A DNA stretch of 64,000 bases from CALKXV01 sp965228905 (GCA_965228905.1 CBDDII010000003.1:1922001-1986000), one strand, 5' to 3'; counted from the stretch's first letter, positions 32,897 to 42,624 are shown. The notes: generated by a model not told the origin, from the letters alone. Program-made: numbers and translations.

Positions 32897-34177
32897 ATGT
32901 TCGAGGTCATCAAATCCGCCTGGGCCCTGATGGCGGGCATGTTCCTGTTGATGGTGGGCAACGGGCTGCAAGGCTCTCTGATCGGTATTCGCGGCTCGAT
33001 CGAACAATTCTCGACCACCGAACTGTCGATCATAACTTCGGCCTATTTCGTCGGCTTCCTATTCGGCTCGCGCCTCGCACCCGAGATGATCCGGCGCGTC
33101 GGTCATGTCCGCGTCTTCGCAGCCCTCGGTTCGTTCATTTCCGCTGTGCTGATCCTTTACCCCACGATCACCGAACCCTGGGCCTGGATCCTCTTGCGCG
33201 TGATCTTCGGATTTTCCTTTTCCGGCGTCTACGTCACGGCGGAAAGCTGGCTGAACAACACCTCGACCAACGAAAATCGTGGCAAGACGCTGTCGCTTTA
33301 CATGATCGTGCAACTGGGCGGGATCGTTGCCTCGCAGGGCCTTCTGACTGTCGCCGACCCTGCGGGCTTTGTCCTCTTCGTTATTCCCTCGGTCCTTGTG
33401 TCTCTGTCGTTTGCGCCCATCCTCCTGGCGGCAACCCCGACACCTGCGTTCGAGACGACCAAGGCGATGAACCTGGCCGAGCTTTACAAGACCTCGCCCA
33501 CGGGCATCGTCGGCATGTTTCTTCTGGGGTTCATCTTCTCGGCCCAGTTCGGCATGGCCTCGGTCTATGGCACGGCGGCGGGGCTTTCCGTTGCGGAAAT
33601 CGGCATCTTCGTTTCGGTCATCTTCCTTGGCGGGATGCTTTTGCAATATCCCTTCGGATGGTTCTCTGACCGGATGGACCGGCGTCGCCTGATCTTCGTC
33701 GCCGGAGTCGGTGGAGCAGTTGCTGGCTTGCTGGGCTGGCTCGCGGGGGACAATTTCACCTTGATCCTCGTCGCGGCCTTTCTCATGGGCGGCGTGTCGA
33801 ACCCGCTTTATGCCCTGATGATCGCCTATACCAATGATTACCTGGAAACCGAGGACATGGCGGCCGCATCCGGCGGATTGCTGTTCGTCAACGGTCTGGG
33901 GGCCATCGCCGGCCCGGTTCTGACCGGTTGGATCATGACGGCAATCGGCCCCGGAGGTTTCTGGGCCTTCCTGATGGCGACGATGCTGATCCTTGCCCTT
34001 TATGTGGCTTATCGGATGACGCAGCGTCCTTCGGTCTATGCCGAAGACGACGATTACGATGCGGTTGCCTATGCCCCGATCATGCCCACGGCCACGGCCG
34101 TCGCGGTCGAGGCGGCGCAGGAGTATTATGTCGACAATGCCGAAATTGACACACATGAGGGCGAGGGGCCAACTTGA
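32897..34177 (+). CDS. MFS transporter (YcaD-like)
   Basis: A 426-residue major facilitator with twelve predicted helices. The N-terminal half has MAGMFLLMVGNGLQGSLIGIR and a GFLFGSRLAPEMIRRVGHVR loop; the second half has the loop-8/9 motif GWFSDRMDRRRLIF. An acidic C-terminal tail of about 45 residues follows. The overall pattern is close to YcaD-type transporters. The substrate cannot be predicted. The start ATG follows AAGGAG. It lies 77 nt after queA and precedes a DUF924 gene. Confidence 0.88.
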   Translation: MFEVIKSAWALMAGMFLLMVGNGLQGSLIGIRGSIEQFSTTELSIITSAYFVGFLFGSRLAPEMIRRVGHVRVFAALGSFISAVLILYPTITEPWAWILLRVIFGFSFSGVYVTAESWLNNTSTNENRGKTLSLYMIVQLGGIVASQGLLTVADPAGFVLFVIPSVLVSLSFAPILLAATPTPAFETTKAMNLAELYKTSPTGIVGMFLLGFIFSAQFGMASVYGTAAGLSVAEIGIFVSVIFLGGMLLQYPFGWFSDRMDRRRLIFVAGVGGAVAGLLGWLAGDNFTLILVAAFLMGGVSNPLYALMIAYTNDYLETEDMAAASGGLLFVNGLGAIAGPVLTGWIMTAIGPGGFWAFLMATMLILALYVAYRMTQRPSVYAEDDDYDAVAYAPIMPTATAVAVEAAQEYYVDNAEIDTHEGEGPT

Positions 34178-34254
34178 CCCTTGATTGACCGTGCGGTTCT
34201 TGTAACGGTGAAATGACAGGAGTCGAAAAACGGCTTGTTTGTGAGGGTGTTGGT

Positions 34255-34836
34255 ATGGCGAACCCGGACGAGGTATTGGCTTTTTGGCTGGACGAAACGG
34301 GGCCTGATGGCTGGTATTCCGGGGGCGAAAAACTGGATCAGACGATCCGGGACCGGTTCGAAGCGGATTATGCGCGTGCAACCGAAGGAGCTTTGTCGCT
34401 CTGGCTTACCTACGCTTCCGGGGCGCTGGCCTACATCATCCTGACCGATCAGTTTTCCCGCAACATGTTCCGCGACACCGGCGAGGCATTTGCGACCGAC
34501 GCCGTCGCCAAGGCCGCCGCCAAGGCCGCGATCAACAAGGGATGGGACATGCGCATCGACGGCGCGCCCCGGCAGTTCTTTTATATGCCCTTGATGCACT
34601 CGGAATGCCTTGAGGATCAGGATCGCTGCGTGCGCCTGTTCGCCACCCGGATGGAAAGCGAAACCAGCAATCTTTTGCACGCCCGCGCGCACCGCGAGGT
34701 GATCCGCCGCTTTGGCCGCTTCCCGACGCGAAACGAAGCACTCGGGCGGGCCTCGACCGAACAGGAAAAGGCCTATCTGAACGGCGGCGGCTACGGCGCG
34801 ATCGTCGAGGAAATGCGCCAGACCGAAGCTGCCTGA
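34255..34836 (+). CDS. DUF924 family protein
   Basis: About 193 residues from MANPDEVLAFWLDE; an ATG 42 nt upstream would add 14 poorly fitting residues. Family motifs are ILTDQFSRNMFRDTGEAF, QFFYMPLMHSECLEDQD and RFGRFPTRNEALGR. DUF924 proteins are all-helical with TPR-like folds and unknown function. The ribosome site GAGGGTG supports the chosen start. It converges on the diguanylate cyclase gene with an 11-nt gap. Confidence 0.9.
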   Translation: MANPDEVLAFWLDETGPDGWYSGGEKLDQTIRDRFEADYARATEGALSLWLTYASGALAYIILTDQFSRNMFRDTGEAFATDAVAKAAAKAAINKGWDMRIDGAPRQFFYMPLMHSECLEDQDRCVRLFATRMESETSNLLHARAHREVIRRFGRFPTRNEALGRASTEQEKAYLNGGGYGAIVEEMRQTEAA

Positions 34837-34847
34837 CAACAGGAACT

Positions 34848-36083
34848 TCAGGCCGGGGCGACGGCAAGGCAGACCATGTTCCGCCCGGTCTGCTTGGCCT
34901 CCATCAACAGCTTGTCGGCCCGCCGGAACAACCCGGCGCGATCTTCGTTCGCCGCCAGCATGGCCGCCCCGACACTGGTCGTGACATGGATCGTTCCGCC
35001 GGGCGATTCGATGGCACGCGCCTCGACCTCGGCGCGCAGGCGTTCGGATATGCGCGACAGATCCTTTGGCCGCACATCGGGGCAGATCACCGCGAATTCT
35101 TCGCCACCGATGCGGGCAGCCAGATCGCATGTGCGGATCGTTTCGCGGATGATTTCGCCCAACTCCCGGATCACCATGTCGCCCACATCGTGGCCATAGG
35201 TGTCATTGACCGATTTGAAATGGTCGATGTCCAGCATGATCAATCCGATTGACATCTCCTTGTCCTGAGACGGTTGCGTGACATGGGCAAGGGCCTCGTC
35301 AAAGGCGCGGCGGTTGGCCAGCCCCGACAGTTGATCGGTCTCGGCCAGTTCCATAAGATCGTCACTCAGGCTTTCGAAATGTGCGCGCCGCTCGACCTCG
35401 TGCTTGACGACGGGATAGACGACAAGAAGACCAAGCGCGGAACAAAGAAACACAAGCCCGACCAGCATCGCCCGCTCGGGTGGGGAATGATAGGCGGTGG
35501 CGGGAAGCTCGATCCCCACCTCCCAAAGGCCACGGACCTCGCCCTCGCTGTCGGCGCCCTTGGTCGACGCGCCGCCGTGGCAGGCGCTGCACGTGCCATC
35601 CATCCGGATCGGCGTGGCATAGCGCAGAACCTCCATGTCGCCCGGCCAGATCTCGACCCGCCAGAAACTGTCCCGTGCCCCTTCCGAAAGGGCCGCGACC
35701 GCCGCGCGTTCGAATTCGCTGGTGCCGAAGGTCGAAAAGGGATCGGTGCTGTAGATCCGGAACTTTGTGTCTTTCAGGGTCTCGGACAATTCTTCGGTCA
35801 AAAGCCGCGAAAAGGTCGCAGGATAATGGATCCGCCCGGCGTCCGGCTCGTCAGCGCTGGTCCACATGGCACCCGAACCATGCGCACCCGCAGTGCTTTC
35901 CGAGTATTGCACATGGGCGACCTTGGTGAACTGCGCAAGAATGGCGGCATTGTCCAAGGTGCGGTTCAAGACGACGTCGCGGGCGTGTCGTTCCTGGTAG
36001 GACAGGATCAGCGTCGCGATCACCAGCGTCGCAATCAGCAATAATACCGAGCATTCCGCCAGGCTTGGTACGCGTAGTTTCAC
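34848..36083 (-). CDS. Diguanylate cyclase with DUF3365 haem-binding sensor
   Basis: 411 residues from the GTG at 36083, which has AAAGGAG at ideal spacing; an ATG 24 nt upstream has no ribosome site. One helix (about 10-30) leads to a periplasmic DUF3365 (Tll0287-like) domain with a c-type haem motif C165-S-A-C-H169. A second helix (about 200-220) precedes the GGDEF domain, whose active-site loop is GGEEF in RIGGEEFAVI. It should make c-di-GMP in response to a redox or gas signal at the haem. The inhibitory RxxD site is not obvious. It is convergent with the DUF924 gene. Confidence 0.9.
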   Translation of the reverse strand: MKLRVPSLAECSVLLLIATLVIATLILSYQERHARDVVLNRTLDNAAILAQFTKVAHVQYSESTAGAHGSGAMWTSADEPDAGRIHYPATFSRLLTEELSETLKDTKFRIYSTDPFSTFGTSEFERAAVAALSEGARDSFWRVEIWPGDMEVLRYATPIRMDGTCSACHGGASTKGADSEGEVRGLWEVGIELPATAYHSPPERAMLVGLVFLCSALGLLVVYPVVKHEVERRAHFESLSDDLMELAETDQLSGLANRRAFDEALAHVTQPSQDKEMSIGLIMLDIDHFKSVNDTYGHDVGDMVIRELGEIIRETIRTCDLAARIGGEEFAVICPDVRPKDLSRISERLRAEVEARAIESPGGTIHVTTSVGAAMLAANEDRAGLFRRADKLLMEAKQTGRNMVCLAVAPA

Positions 36084-36262
36084 GCTGTCACTCCTTTGGA
36101 ATGGCAAGGATGAGCCGCATGTCCTAACAAAAACTCAACGTTAAAAAGCTGCCTATCTGACGCATAGCAGGCATTCCAAGGCGGCAACGTCGCCCTCGTG
36201 ACTTTCGGTTCAACCTGTGGCAGATAGTTTAACGTCAAACAATCTTGCCGCCGGAGGAGAAT

Positions 36263-37660
36263 ATGGCCGCGAAATCCTATGATGTGATTGTAATCGGTGC
36301 CGGTCCCGGCGGTTACGTGGCTGCGATCCGCGCCAGCCAGTTGGGCCTGAAGACGGCCATTGTCGAACGTGAGCACATGGGCGGCATCTGCCTCAACTGG
36401 GGATGCATCCCGACAAAGGCGCTTCTGCGATCTTCCGAAGTCTTTCATCTGATGCATCGGGCCAAGGAATTCGGCCTGAAAGCCGATAACGTCGGCTATG
36501 ACCTTGATGCCGTGGTCAAGCGTTCGCGCAACGTGGCCAAGCAATTGAACGGCGGCGTCGGTCACCTGATGAAGAAGAACAAGGTCGATGTGGTCATGGG
36601 CGCGGCAACGCTTCCCGCCAAGGGCAAGGTTTCGGTCAAGACCGACAAGGGCACCGAGGAACTGACCGCCAAGTCGATCATCCTCGCCACCGGGGCACGT
36701 GCGCGCGAACTGCCGGGGCTGGAAGCCGACGGCGAACGGGTCTGGACCTACAAGCACGCCCTGCAACCGCCCCACATGCCGAAGAAACTTCTGGTGATCG
36801 GCTCGGGCGCAATCGGCATCGAATTCGCCAGCTTCTACAACACACTTGGCGCCGACACGACGGTGGTCGAGGTGATGGACCGCGTCCTGCCTGTGGAAGA
36901 CGCCGAAATCAGCGCCTTTGCCAAGAAACAATTCGAAAAGCAGGGCATGAAGATCATGCAAAAGGCGATGGTCAAACAGCTTGACCGCGCCAAGGACAAG
37001 GTGACCGCCCATATCGAGGCCGGTGGCAAGGTCGAGAAGCACGAGTTTGACACCGTGATCTCCGCCGTGGGCATCGTCGGCAACGTCGAAAACCTCGGGC
37101 TGGAAGGCCTTGGCGTCAAAATCGACCGCACCCATGTTGTCACGGATGAATACTGCCGGACCGGTGTCGACGGGCTCTATGCCATCGGCGACATCGCCGG
37201 TGCCCCCTGGCTGGCCCACAAGGCGTCACACGAAGGCGTCATGGTCGCCGAACTGATCGCGGGCAAGAACAAGGTTCACCCGGTCAAACCCGAAAGCATC
37301 GCAGGCTGCACCTACTGCCACCCGCAGGTCGCCAGCGTCGGCTATACCGAGGCGAAGGCCAAGGAACTCGGCTACAAGGTCAAGGTTGGCCGCTTCCCCT
37401 TCATCGGTAACGGCAAGGCCATCGCCCTTGGCGAACCCGAAGGCATGATCAAGACGGTCTTTGACGAAAAGACGGGCGAGCTTCTCGGCGCCCACATGGT
37501 GGGTGCGGAAGTCACCGAACTGATCCAGGGCTATGTCGTCGGACGCCAGTTGGAGACCACGGAAGAAGACCTGATGGAAACTGTCTTCCCGCATCCGACC
37601 TTGTCCGAGATGATGCACGAAAGCGTTCTCGACGCCTTTAACAGGGTCATACACATCTGA
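36263..37660 (+). CDS. lpdA: Dihydrolipoyl dehydrogenase (E3)
   Basis: A 465-residue FAD disulphide reductase, starting after GGAGGAGA. It has the FAD site VIVIGAGPGGYVAAIRA, the redox-active disulphide in GICLNWGCIPTKAL, the NAD site LLVIGSGAIGIEFASFY, the second FAD site GLYAIGDIAGAPWLAHKA and the catalytic His in FPHPTLSEMMHESV. It reoxidises dihydrolipoamide of 2-oxoacid dehydrogenase complexes using NAD. It stands apart from any E1/E2 gene, so which complex it serves is open. Confidence 0.96.
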   Translation: MAAKSYDVIVIGAGPGGYVAAIRASQLGLKTAIVEREHMGGICLNWGCIPTKALLRSSEVFHLMHRAKEFGLKADNVGYDLDAVVKRSRNVAKQLNGGVGHLMKKNKVDVVMGAATLPAKGKVSVKTDKGTEELTAKSIILATGARARELPGLEADGERVWTYKHALQPPHMPKKLLVIGSGAIGIEFASFYNTLGADTTVVEVMDRVLPVEDAEISAFAKKQFEKQGMKIMQKAMVKQLDRAKDKVTAHIEAGGKVEKHEFDTVISAVGIVGNVENLGLEGLGVKIDRTHVVTDEYCRTGVDGLYAIGDIAGAPWLAHKASHEGVMVAELIAGKNKVHPVKPESIAGCTYCHPQVASVGYTEAKAKELGYKVKVGRFPFIGNGKAIALGEPEGMIKTVFDEKTGELLGAHMVGAEVTELIQGYVVGRQLETTEEDLMETVFPHPTLSEMMHESVLDAFNRVIHI

Positions 37661-37776
37661 TCGGCGGGGCGGGGCTTCCGGCATACATCTGGTGTTCCCG
37701 CCGTCTGCCTCGCCTGACCAACTGCCGCCAGTGATGGCAGGCTCGCAGTGCCTAATGTTGTCGCGACCTGCCTTGT

Positions 37777-38067
37777 TCACTTGGCAGTCAAAAGCGTGAT
37801 CGTCGTATGCGCCCCATCCCGGCGCAGGGCATGGACATCGGCAAGCTCCGGATCGTCGATCCAGGCTTCGGCGGCCTCCGCGCTTGGAAATGTCAACAAC
37901 ACGCGGGCCGGTGTGCCGCCTCCGTTATCCTCGATCACCTTGTTCTCGGGGCCACCCGCGATGTGTTCGCCCCCATGTTTCGCCACCGCCGCGCCGCCGA
38001 CCTTCAGATAGGCCGCCAGCGTGTCCGCGTCTTTCGGTGCAAGCTGCACAACAACGTAGTGTGTCAT
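37777..38067 (-). CDS. DUF1330 domain protein
   Basis: A 96-residue ferredoxin-like alpha/beta-barrel-type protein starting MTHYVVVQLAPKDADT after GGAGAGGA; the frame continues upstream without a start that fits. Family motifs include a hydrophobic first strand and the FPSAEAAEAWIDDPE segment. Function unknown. It is divergent from the LysR regulator gene with a 108-nt gap, so it is the likely target of that regulator. Confidence 0.85.
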   Translation of the reverse strand: MTHYVVVQLAPKDADTLAAYLKVGGAAVAKHGGEHIAGGPENKVIEDNGGGTPARVLLTFPSAEAAEAWIDDPELADVHALRRDGAHTTITLLTAK

Positions 38068-38175
38068 TGGAATCCTCTCCATTGCGTTTTCCATGCCCCG
38101 AGGATCTAGCCAGCGCCCAGGTGTTCGCATATTGATGATCTGCCCAAACCCCTTGTGCGGAAACGGATGTACCTC

Positions 38176-39057
38176 ATGCGCGACTGGGACAGCCTGCGAT
38201 TCATTCTGGCCATCGCCCGCGAGGGTGGCCTCAGCGGCGCGGCCCGCGCCCTTGGCGTCAACCACGCGACTGTTTCGCGCCAGTTGGACCGGGCCGAGGC
38301 GGCAGCAGGCGCGACATTGTTCACCCGCCTGCCGACTGGGCTGGTCCCGACCGAGGCGGGACAAATGGCGGTGGATCGCGCTGCCGCCGTCGAGGCTGAG
38401 ATCGAGGCGCTGGACCTTGAACTCACCTCGCGCGGGGCAGGGAACGCGGGGCGGCTGGTTGTCACCGTGCCGCCGCTTGTCGCCGAATCCGGCTTTGGCG
38501 ATGACGTCGCCCGGTTCCATGCGGCCCATCCCGACGTGGACTTGCGTGTCCTTGGCAGTAACGACCTCTTGAACCTCCACAAGCGCGAGGCCGACGTTGC
38601 CATCCGCGTCTCGCACGACCCGCCCGAAAGCCTCTGGGGCCGGGTGGTGGCGCGGCAAAGGGCAGGGTGGTTCGCCGCGCCCGATCTGCTGAAGCGCCTC
38701 GGTCCGCTGGAAAATGCCGAAACTGTGCCGATCATCTCCTTCACCGCCTGGGCCGAACCGATCCCGAAGTCCCTGAAGGCAAAACTGCCAAACGCCCGCA
38801 TCGTCGCCGAAAGCGACGACATGGTCAGCGCGGCTGCCCTTGTGCGTGCAGGGCTTGGCATCACCCGGATGCCGCACTTCCTGGGCGCGGGCGATCCCGG
38901 CCTTCACCGCGTCCCCGGTCTTGCCCTCACCGACTACATGCCCATCTGGTGCCTGACCCATCCGGACCTGCGTCGCGTGCAGCGGATCGCCGATTTCATG
39001 GCCGTGGTCGCCGAAGGCTTCACCACCCGCCGCGCCCTCTATCTGGGCACCGACTAG
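38176..39057 (+). CDS. LysR family transcriptional regulator
   Basis: About 293 residues from MRDWDSLRFILAI; two in-frame starts up to 21 nt upstream are possible. The N-terminal winged helix-turn-helix covers residues 3-62 (GGLSGAARALGVNHATVSRQLDRAEAA). The effector-binding domain follows from about residue 90. It is divergent from the DUF1330 gene, the usual arrangement for a LysR regulator and its target. The inducer is unknown. Confidence 0.92.
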   Translation: MRDWDSLRFILAIAREGGLSGAARALGVNHATVSRQLDRAEAAAGATLFTRLPTGLVPTEAGQMAVDRAAAVEAEIEALDLELTSRGAGNAGRLVVTVPPLVAESGFGDDVARFHAAHPDVDLRVLGSNDLLNLHKREADVAIRVSHDPPESLWGRVVARQRAGWFAAPDLLKRLGPLENAETVPIISFTAWAEPIPKSLKAKLPNARIVAESDDMVSAAALVRAGLGITRMPHFLGAGDPGLHRVPGLALTDYMPIWCLTHPDLRRVQRIADFMAVVAEGFTTRRALYLGTD

Positions 39058-39089
39058 GCAAGGCGCCGCCCCCGAAAGCAGCCCCCGAC

Positions 39090-39098
39090 TTATCCACA
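39090..39098 (+). promoter_or_regulatory. Exact match to the DnaA-box consensus
   Basis: TTATCCACA occurs once in the intergenic DNA before uvrA, 37 nt upstream of the SOS box. A 9-mer match on either strand is expected roughly once per two such windows, so it may be chance. Confidence 0.25.
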
Positions 39099-39134
39099 GA
39101 TAACTCGCAGAAAACCGCGTGACGCGCACTGGAT

Positions 39135-39149
39135 GTTCCTGTAATGTTC
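39135..39149 (+). promoter_or_regulatory. LexA (SOS) box before uvrA
   Basis: GTTC, seven bases, GTTC: the alphaproteobacterial LexA operator, a direct repeat rather than the palindromic E. coli box. It is 67 nt before the uvrA start codon, in the right place to overlap the promoter. Confidence 0.9.
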
Positions 39150-39215
39150 TGTTAACCCCATTGAGTTCGGCGGCATCTCCGCTATCTCTCTCAAAGCCCC
39201 CATCACGAGGATGAC

Positions 39216-42098
39216 ATGGCCGAGCAGAAGAACATCGAGGTGCGCGGCGCGCGCGAGCATAACCTCAAGAACATCGACGTGGACATTCCGCGCAACCAGC
39301 TTGTGGTCATCACCGGGCTTTCGGGCTCGGGCAAATCCTCGCTGGCGTTCGACACGATCTATGCCGAAGGCCAGCGCCGCTACGTGGAATCGCTTTCGGC
39401 TTATGCCCGCCAGTTTCTCGACATGATGGAAAAGCCCGACGTCGATCACATCTCGGGCCTCAGCCCTGCGATCTCCATCGAACAGAAGACCACGTCCAAG
39501 AACCCGCGCTCCACCGTCGGCACGGTGACCGAGATCTACGACTACATGCGCCTGTTGTTCGCCCGCGCCGGCACGCCCTATTCCCCCGCCACCGGCCAGC
39601 CGATCGAGGCGCAACAGGTGCAGGACATGGTCGACCGTGTCATGACGCTTGAGGACGGCACACGCGCCTATCTTCTGGCCCCGATCGTGCGTGACCGGAA
39701 AGGCGAATACCGCAAGGAATTTCTGGAGCTTCGCAAGCAGGGCTTCCAGCGCGTCAAGGTCGACGGCGCGTTTCACGAATTGGAAGACCCGCCCAAGCTC
39801 GACAAGAAATTCCGCCACGACATCGACGTGGTGGTCGACCGGATCGTGGTGAAAGAAGACATCGAAACCCGCCTTGCCGACTCGTTCCGCACCGCGCTCG
39901 ACCTTGCCGATGGCATCGCGATCCTGGAAACAGCACCGAGGGAAGGCGAACCAGAACGGATCACGTTCTCCGAAAATTTCGCCTGTCCCGTCTCGGGCTT
40001 CACCATCCCCGAGATCGAACCGCGCCTGTTTTCCTTCAACGCCCCCTTCGGCGCTTGCCCGGACTGCGACGGCTTGGGCGTAGAGCTTTTCTTCGATGAA
40101 CGCCTCGTGGTGCCGGATCAGAACCTCAAGGTCTATGACGGCGCACTTGCCCCTTGGCGGAAAGGGAAATCCCCTTACTTCAAGCAGACCATCGAAGCCA
40201 TTGCGAAACATTACGAATTCAACCCGAACACCAAATGGAAAGACCTCGACGCCCATGTGCAACAGGTCTTCCTCTACGGCTCGGGCGATGACGAGATCAA
40301 GTTCCGCTATGACGAGGGCGGCCGCGTCTACGAAGTGACGCGCCCCTTCGAAGGCGTCATTCCGAACATGGAACGCCGGTACCGCGAAACCGACTCCAAC
40401 TGGATTCGCGAGGAATTCGAACGCTACCAGAACAACCGCCCCTGTGGCGCCTGCGGCGGGTTCCGGCTGCGGCCCGAGGCGCTTGCCGTCAAGATCGGCC
40501 CGGCCAAGGGCGCGGAGGAAAAACGTCTGCACGTGGGGCAGGTGGTGCAGATGTCGATCCGCGAAGCCCTCGCCTGGGTCGAAGAGGCACCGAAGCATCT
40601 TTCAAAACAGAAAAACGAAATCGCCGCCGCCATCCTGAAGGAAATCCGCGAAAGGCTCGGGTTCCTGAACAACGTCGGCCTCGAATACCTGACGCTTTCG
40701 CGCAATGCCGGCACGCTCTCGGGTGGCGAATCGCAACGCATCCGCCTTGCCAGCCAGATCGGCTCGGGCCTGACGGGCGTGCTCTATGTCCTCGACGAAC
40801 CCTCCATCGGCCTCCACCAGCGCGACAATGGGCGGCTGTTGCAGACGCTGAAGAACCTGCGCGATCAGGGCAACACCGTGATCGTCGTCGAACACGACGA
40901 GGAAGCGATCCGCGAGGCCGACTACGTCTTCGACATCGGCCCCGGTGCGGGTGTCCACGGCGGCAACGTGGTGGCCAAGGGCACCACGGCCCAGATCATC
41001 AAGAACAAGAAATCGGTCACCGGCGATTACCTTGCCGGTCGGCGCGAAATCGCCATCCCCGCCGAACGGCGCAAGGGCAAGGGCAAATCCGTCACCGTGG
41101 TCAAGGCGACCGGCAACAACCTGAAGGACGTCACCGCCGAGTTTCCCCTTGGCAAGTTCGTCTGCGTCACCGGAGTCTCCGGCGGCGGCAAGTCCACGCT
41201 GACCATCGAAACCCTGTTCAAGACCGCCTCGATGGCCCTGAACGGGGCCCGCCAGACGCCTGCACCCTGCGAAACCATCAAGGGTCTCGAGCACCTCGAC
41301 AAGGTGATCGACATCGACCAGCGGCCCATCGGGCGCACCCCGCGTTCCAACCCCGCAACTTATACCGGCGCCTTCACCCCGATCCGCGACTGGTTCAGCG
41401 GGCTGCCCGAGGCCAAGGCGCGCGGCTACAAGCCCGGCCGGTTCAGCTTCAACGTGAAAGGCGGGCGATGCGAGGCATGTCAGGGTGACGGTGTTATCAA
41501 GATCGAAATGCACTTTCTTCCGGATGTCTACGTCACCTGCGAAACCTGCAAAGGCGCGCGCTACAACCGCGAAACGCTGGAAATCAAGTTCAAGGGCAAG
41601 TCCATCGCCGACGTGTTGGACATGACCGTCGAGGACGCCCAAGGCTTCTTCAAGGCCGTGCCGTCCATCCGCGAAAAGATGGACGCCCTGATGCGCGTCG
41701 GCCTTGGCTATATCAAGGTCGGCCAGCAGGCGACGACCCTTTCGGGCGGCGAGGCGCAACGCGTGAAGCTGTCAAAAGAACTGTCGAAACGCGCCACGGG
41801 CCGCACGCTCTATATCCTCGACGAACCCACCACGGGGCTGCACTTTGAAGATGTGCGCAAGCTGTTGGAAGTGCTGCACGAACTGGTCGAACAGGGCAAT
41901 TCGGTCGTGGTGATCGAACACAACCTCGACGTCGTGAAAACCGCCGACCACATCATCGACATCGGCCCCGAAGGCGGCGACGGCGGCGGGCGGATCGTGG
42001 CCACCGGCACACCGGAAGAGGTGGCGACTGTCGGTGAAAGCCACACCGGGCGCTATCTGGCCGAGATGCTGGGTATCGCGAAGGTTGCTGCGGAATGA
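39216..42098 (+). CDS. uvrA: Excinuclease ABC subunit A
   Basis: A 960-residue DNA-damage recognition ATPase of nucleotide excision repair. It has two ABC modules: Walker A GLSGSGKSS near residue 32 and GVSGGGKST near 650, with signatures TLSGGESQRIRLASQIG and TLSGGEAQRVKLSKEL. The second zinc module is intact (CEACQGDG ... CETCKGARYN). In the first, one cysteine of the first pair is Ser (FACPVSGF, with CPDC intact), a variant common in alphaproteobacterial UvrA. An SOS box precedes the gene, so LexA control is likely. Confidence 0.97.
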   Translation: MAEQKNIEVRGAREHNLKNIDVDIPRNQLVVITGLSGSGKSSLAFDTIYAEGQRRYVESLSAYARQFLDMMEKPDVDHISGLSPAISIEQKTTSKNPRSTVGTVTEIYDYMRLLFARAGTPYSPATGQPIEAQQVQDMVDRVMTLEDGTRAYLLAPIVRDRKGEYRKEFLELRKQGFQRVKVDGAFHELEDPPKLDKKFRHDIDVVVDRIVVKEDIETRLADSFRTALDLADGIAILETAPREGEPERITFSENFACPVSGFTIPEIEPRLFSFNAPFGACPDCDGLGVELFFDERLVVPDQNLKVYDGALAPWRKGKSPYFKQTIEAIAKHYEFNPNTKWKDLDAHVQQVFLYGSGDDEIKFRYDEGGRVYEVTRPFEGVIPNMERRYRETDSNWIREEFERYQNNRPCGACGGFRLRPEALAVKIGPAKGAEEKRLHVGQVVQMSIREALAWVEEAPKHLSKQKNEIAAAILKEIRERLGFLNNVGLEYLTLSRNAGTLSGGESQRIRLASQIGSGLTGVLYVLDEPSIGLHQRDNGRLLQTLKNLRDQGNTVIVVEHDEEAIREADYVFDIGPGAGVHGGNVVAKGTTAQIIKNKKSVTGDYLAGRREIAIPAERRKGKGKSVTVVKATGNNLKDVTAEFPLGKFVCVTGVSGGGKSTLTIETLFKTASMALNGARQTPAPCETIKGLEHLDKVIDIDQRPIGRTPRSNPATYTGAFTPIRDWFSGLPEAKARGYKPGRFSFNVKGGRCEACQGDGVIKIEMHFLPDVYVTCETCKGARYNRETLEIKFKGKSIADVLDMTVEDAQGFFKAVPSIREKMDALMRVGLGYIKVGQQATTLSGGEAQRVKLSKELSKRATGRTLYILDEPTTGLHFEDVRKLLEVLHELVEQGNSVVVIEHNLDVVKTADHIIDIGPEGGDGGGRIVATGTPEEVATVGESHTGRYLAEMLGIAKVAAE

Positions 42099-42180
42099 CT
42101 TTTCCTTGTCTGCGCTCGCGGTCTGGGTCATCTTCGGGCCATTAATCTACTATTTTTTCACCTATTTATTGGAGCTCAGC

Positions 42181-42624
42181 ATGGCAAAGAGCGTTGCAGA
42201 CTATTTTGTCCTTTCCGACGGCAGTTTCGTGATCGACAGCATTCCCGACAGCAATCCCACTTCTGACAGCGTGCCCGTGGCAAAGGCCTTTGATTTCGAC
42301 ATCCCCAATGATTTTGTCGAGGGGACCATCAAGGCGCGTCCCATCCTGCAATTCATGGTAAAGCCCGAAAGCGATGACGGCACGTTCGGTTTCTGGTTGA
42401 ACGCCCAGAACAACCATTTCTTCCTGACTGCAGAAAACCAGCGCCAAAGGTTCTCGTGGCACGGCGGCGGGCGCCGGGAATTTGCGACATGGGAGTGCCT
42501 GCAGGGCGATCTCTTCAAACGTGGTGAAACCAACCAGATCCGTTTCGGATTTGCACCGGGGCAGAATGCAACCGTGCGTATTCGCGACGTCGTGCTCTGG
42601 TATCAGCGCTATGTCGAGGACTGA
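42181..42624 (+). CDS. Hypothetical protein (147 aa)
   Basis: Starts at the ATG after GGAGCTCAGC. The product has no signal peptide, is rich in beta-type sequence, and shows ILQFMVKPESDDGTFGFWLN and QRFSWHGGGRREFATW, ending VRIRDVVLWYQRYVED. This looks like a compact beta-sandwich domain (perhaps jelly-roll like), but I recognise no family. It is 82 nt after uvrA and converges through repeat-rich DNA on a diguanylate cyclase gene. The frame is open further upstream but without a ribosome site. Confidence 0.65.
   Translation: MAKSVADYFVLSDGSFVIDSIPDSNPTSDSVPVAKAFDFDIPNDFVEGTIKARPILQFMVKPESDDGTFGFWLNAQNNHFFLTAENQRQRFSWHGGGRREFATWECLQGDLFKRGETNQIRFGFAPGQNATVRIRDVVLWYQRYVED

Noticed and set aside
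39090..40598. Long antisense open frame opposite uvrA
   Set aside because: Shadow of the GC-rich uvrA coding strand; no family motif and it would destroy the uvrA promoter logic.
42034..42180. Longer start for the 147-aa hypothetical protein, overlapping uvrA
   Set aside because: The upstream part is in the end of uvrA in another frame and lacks a ribosome site; GGAGCTCAGC precedes the ATG at 42181.
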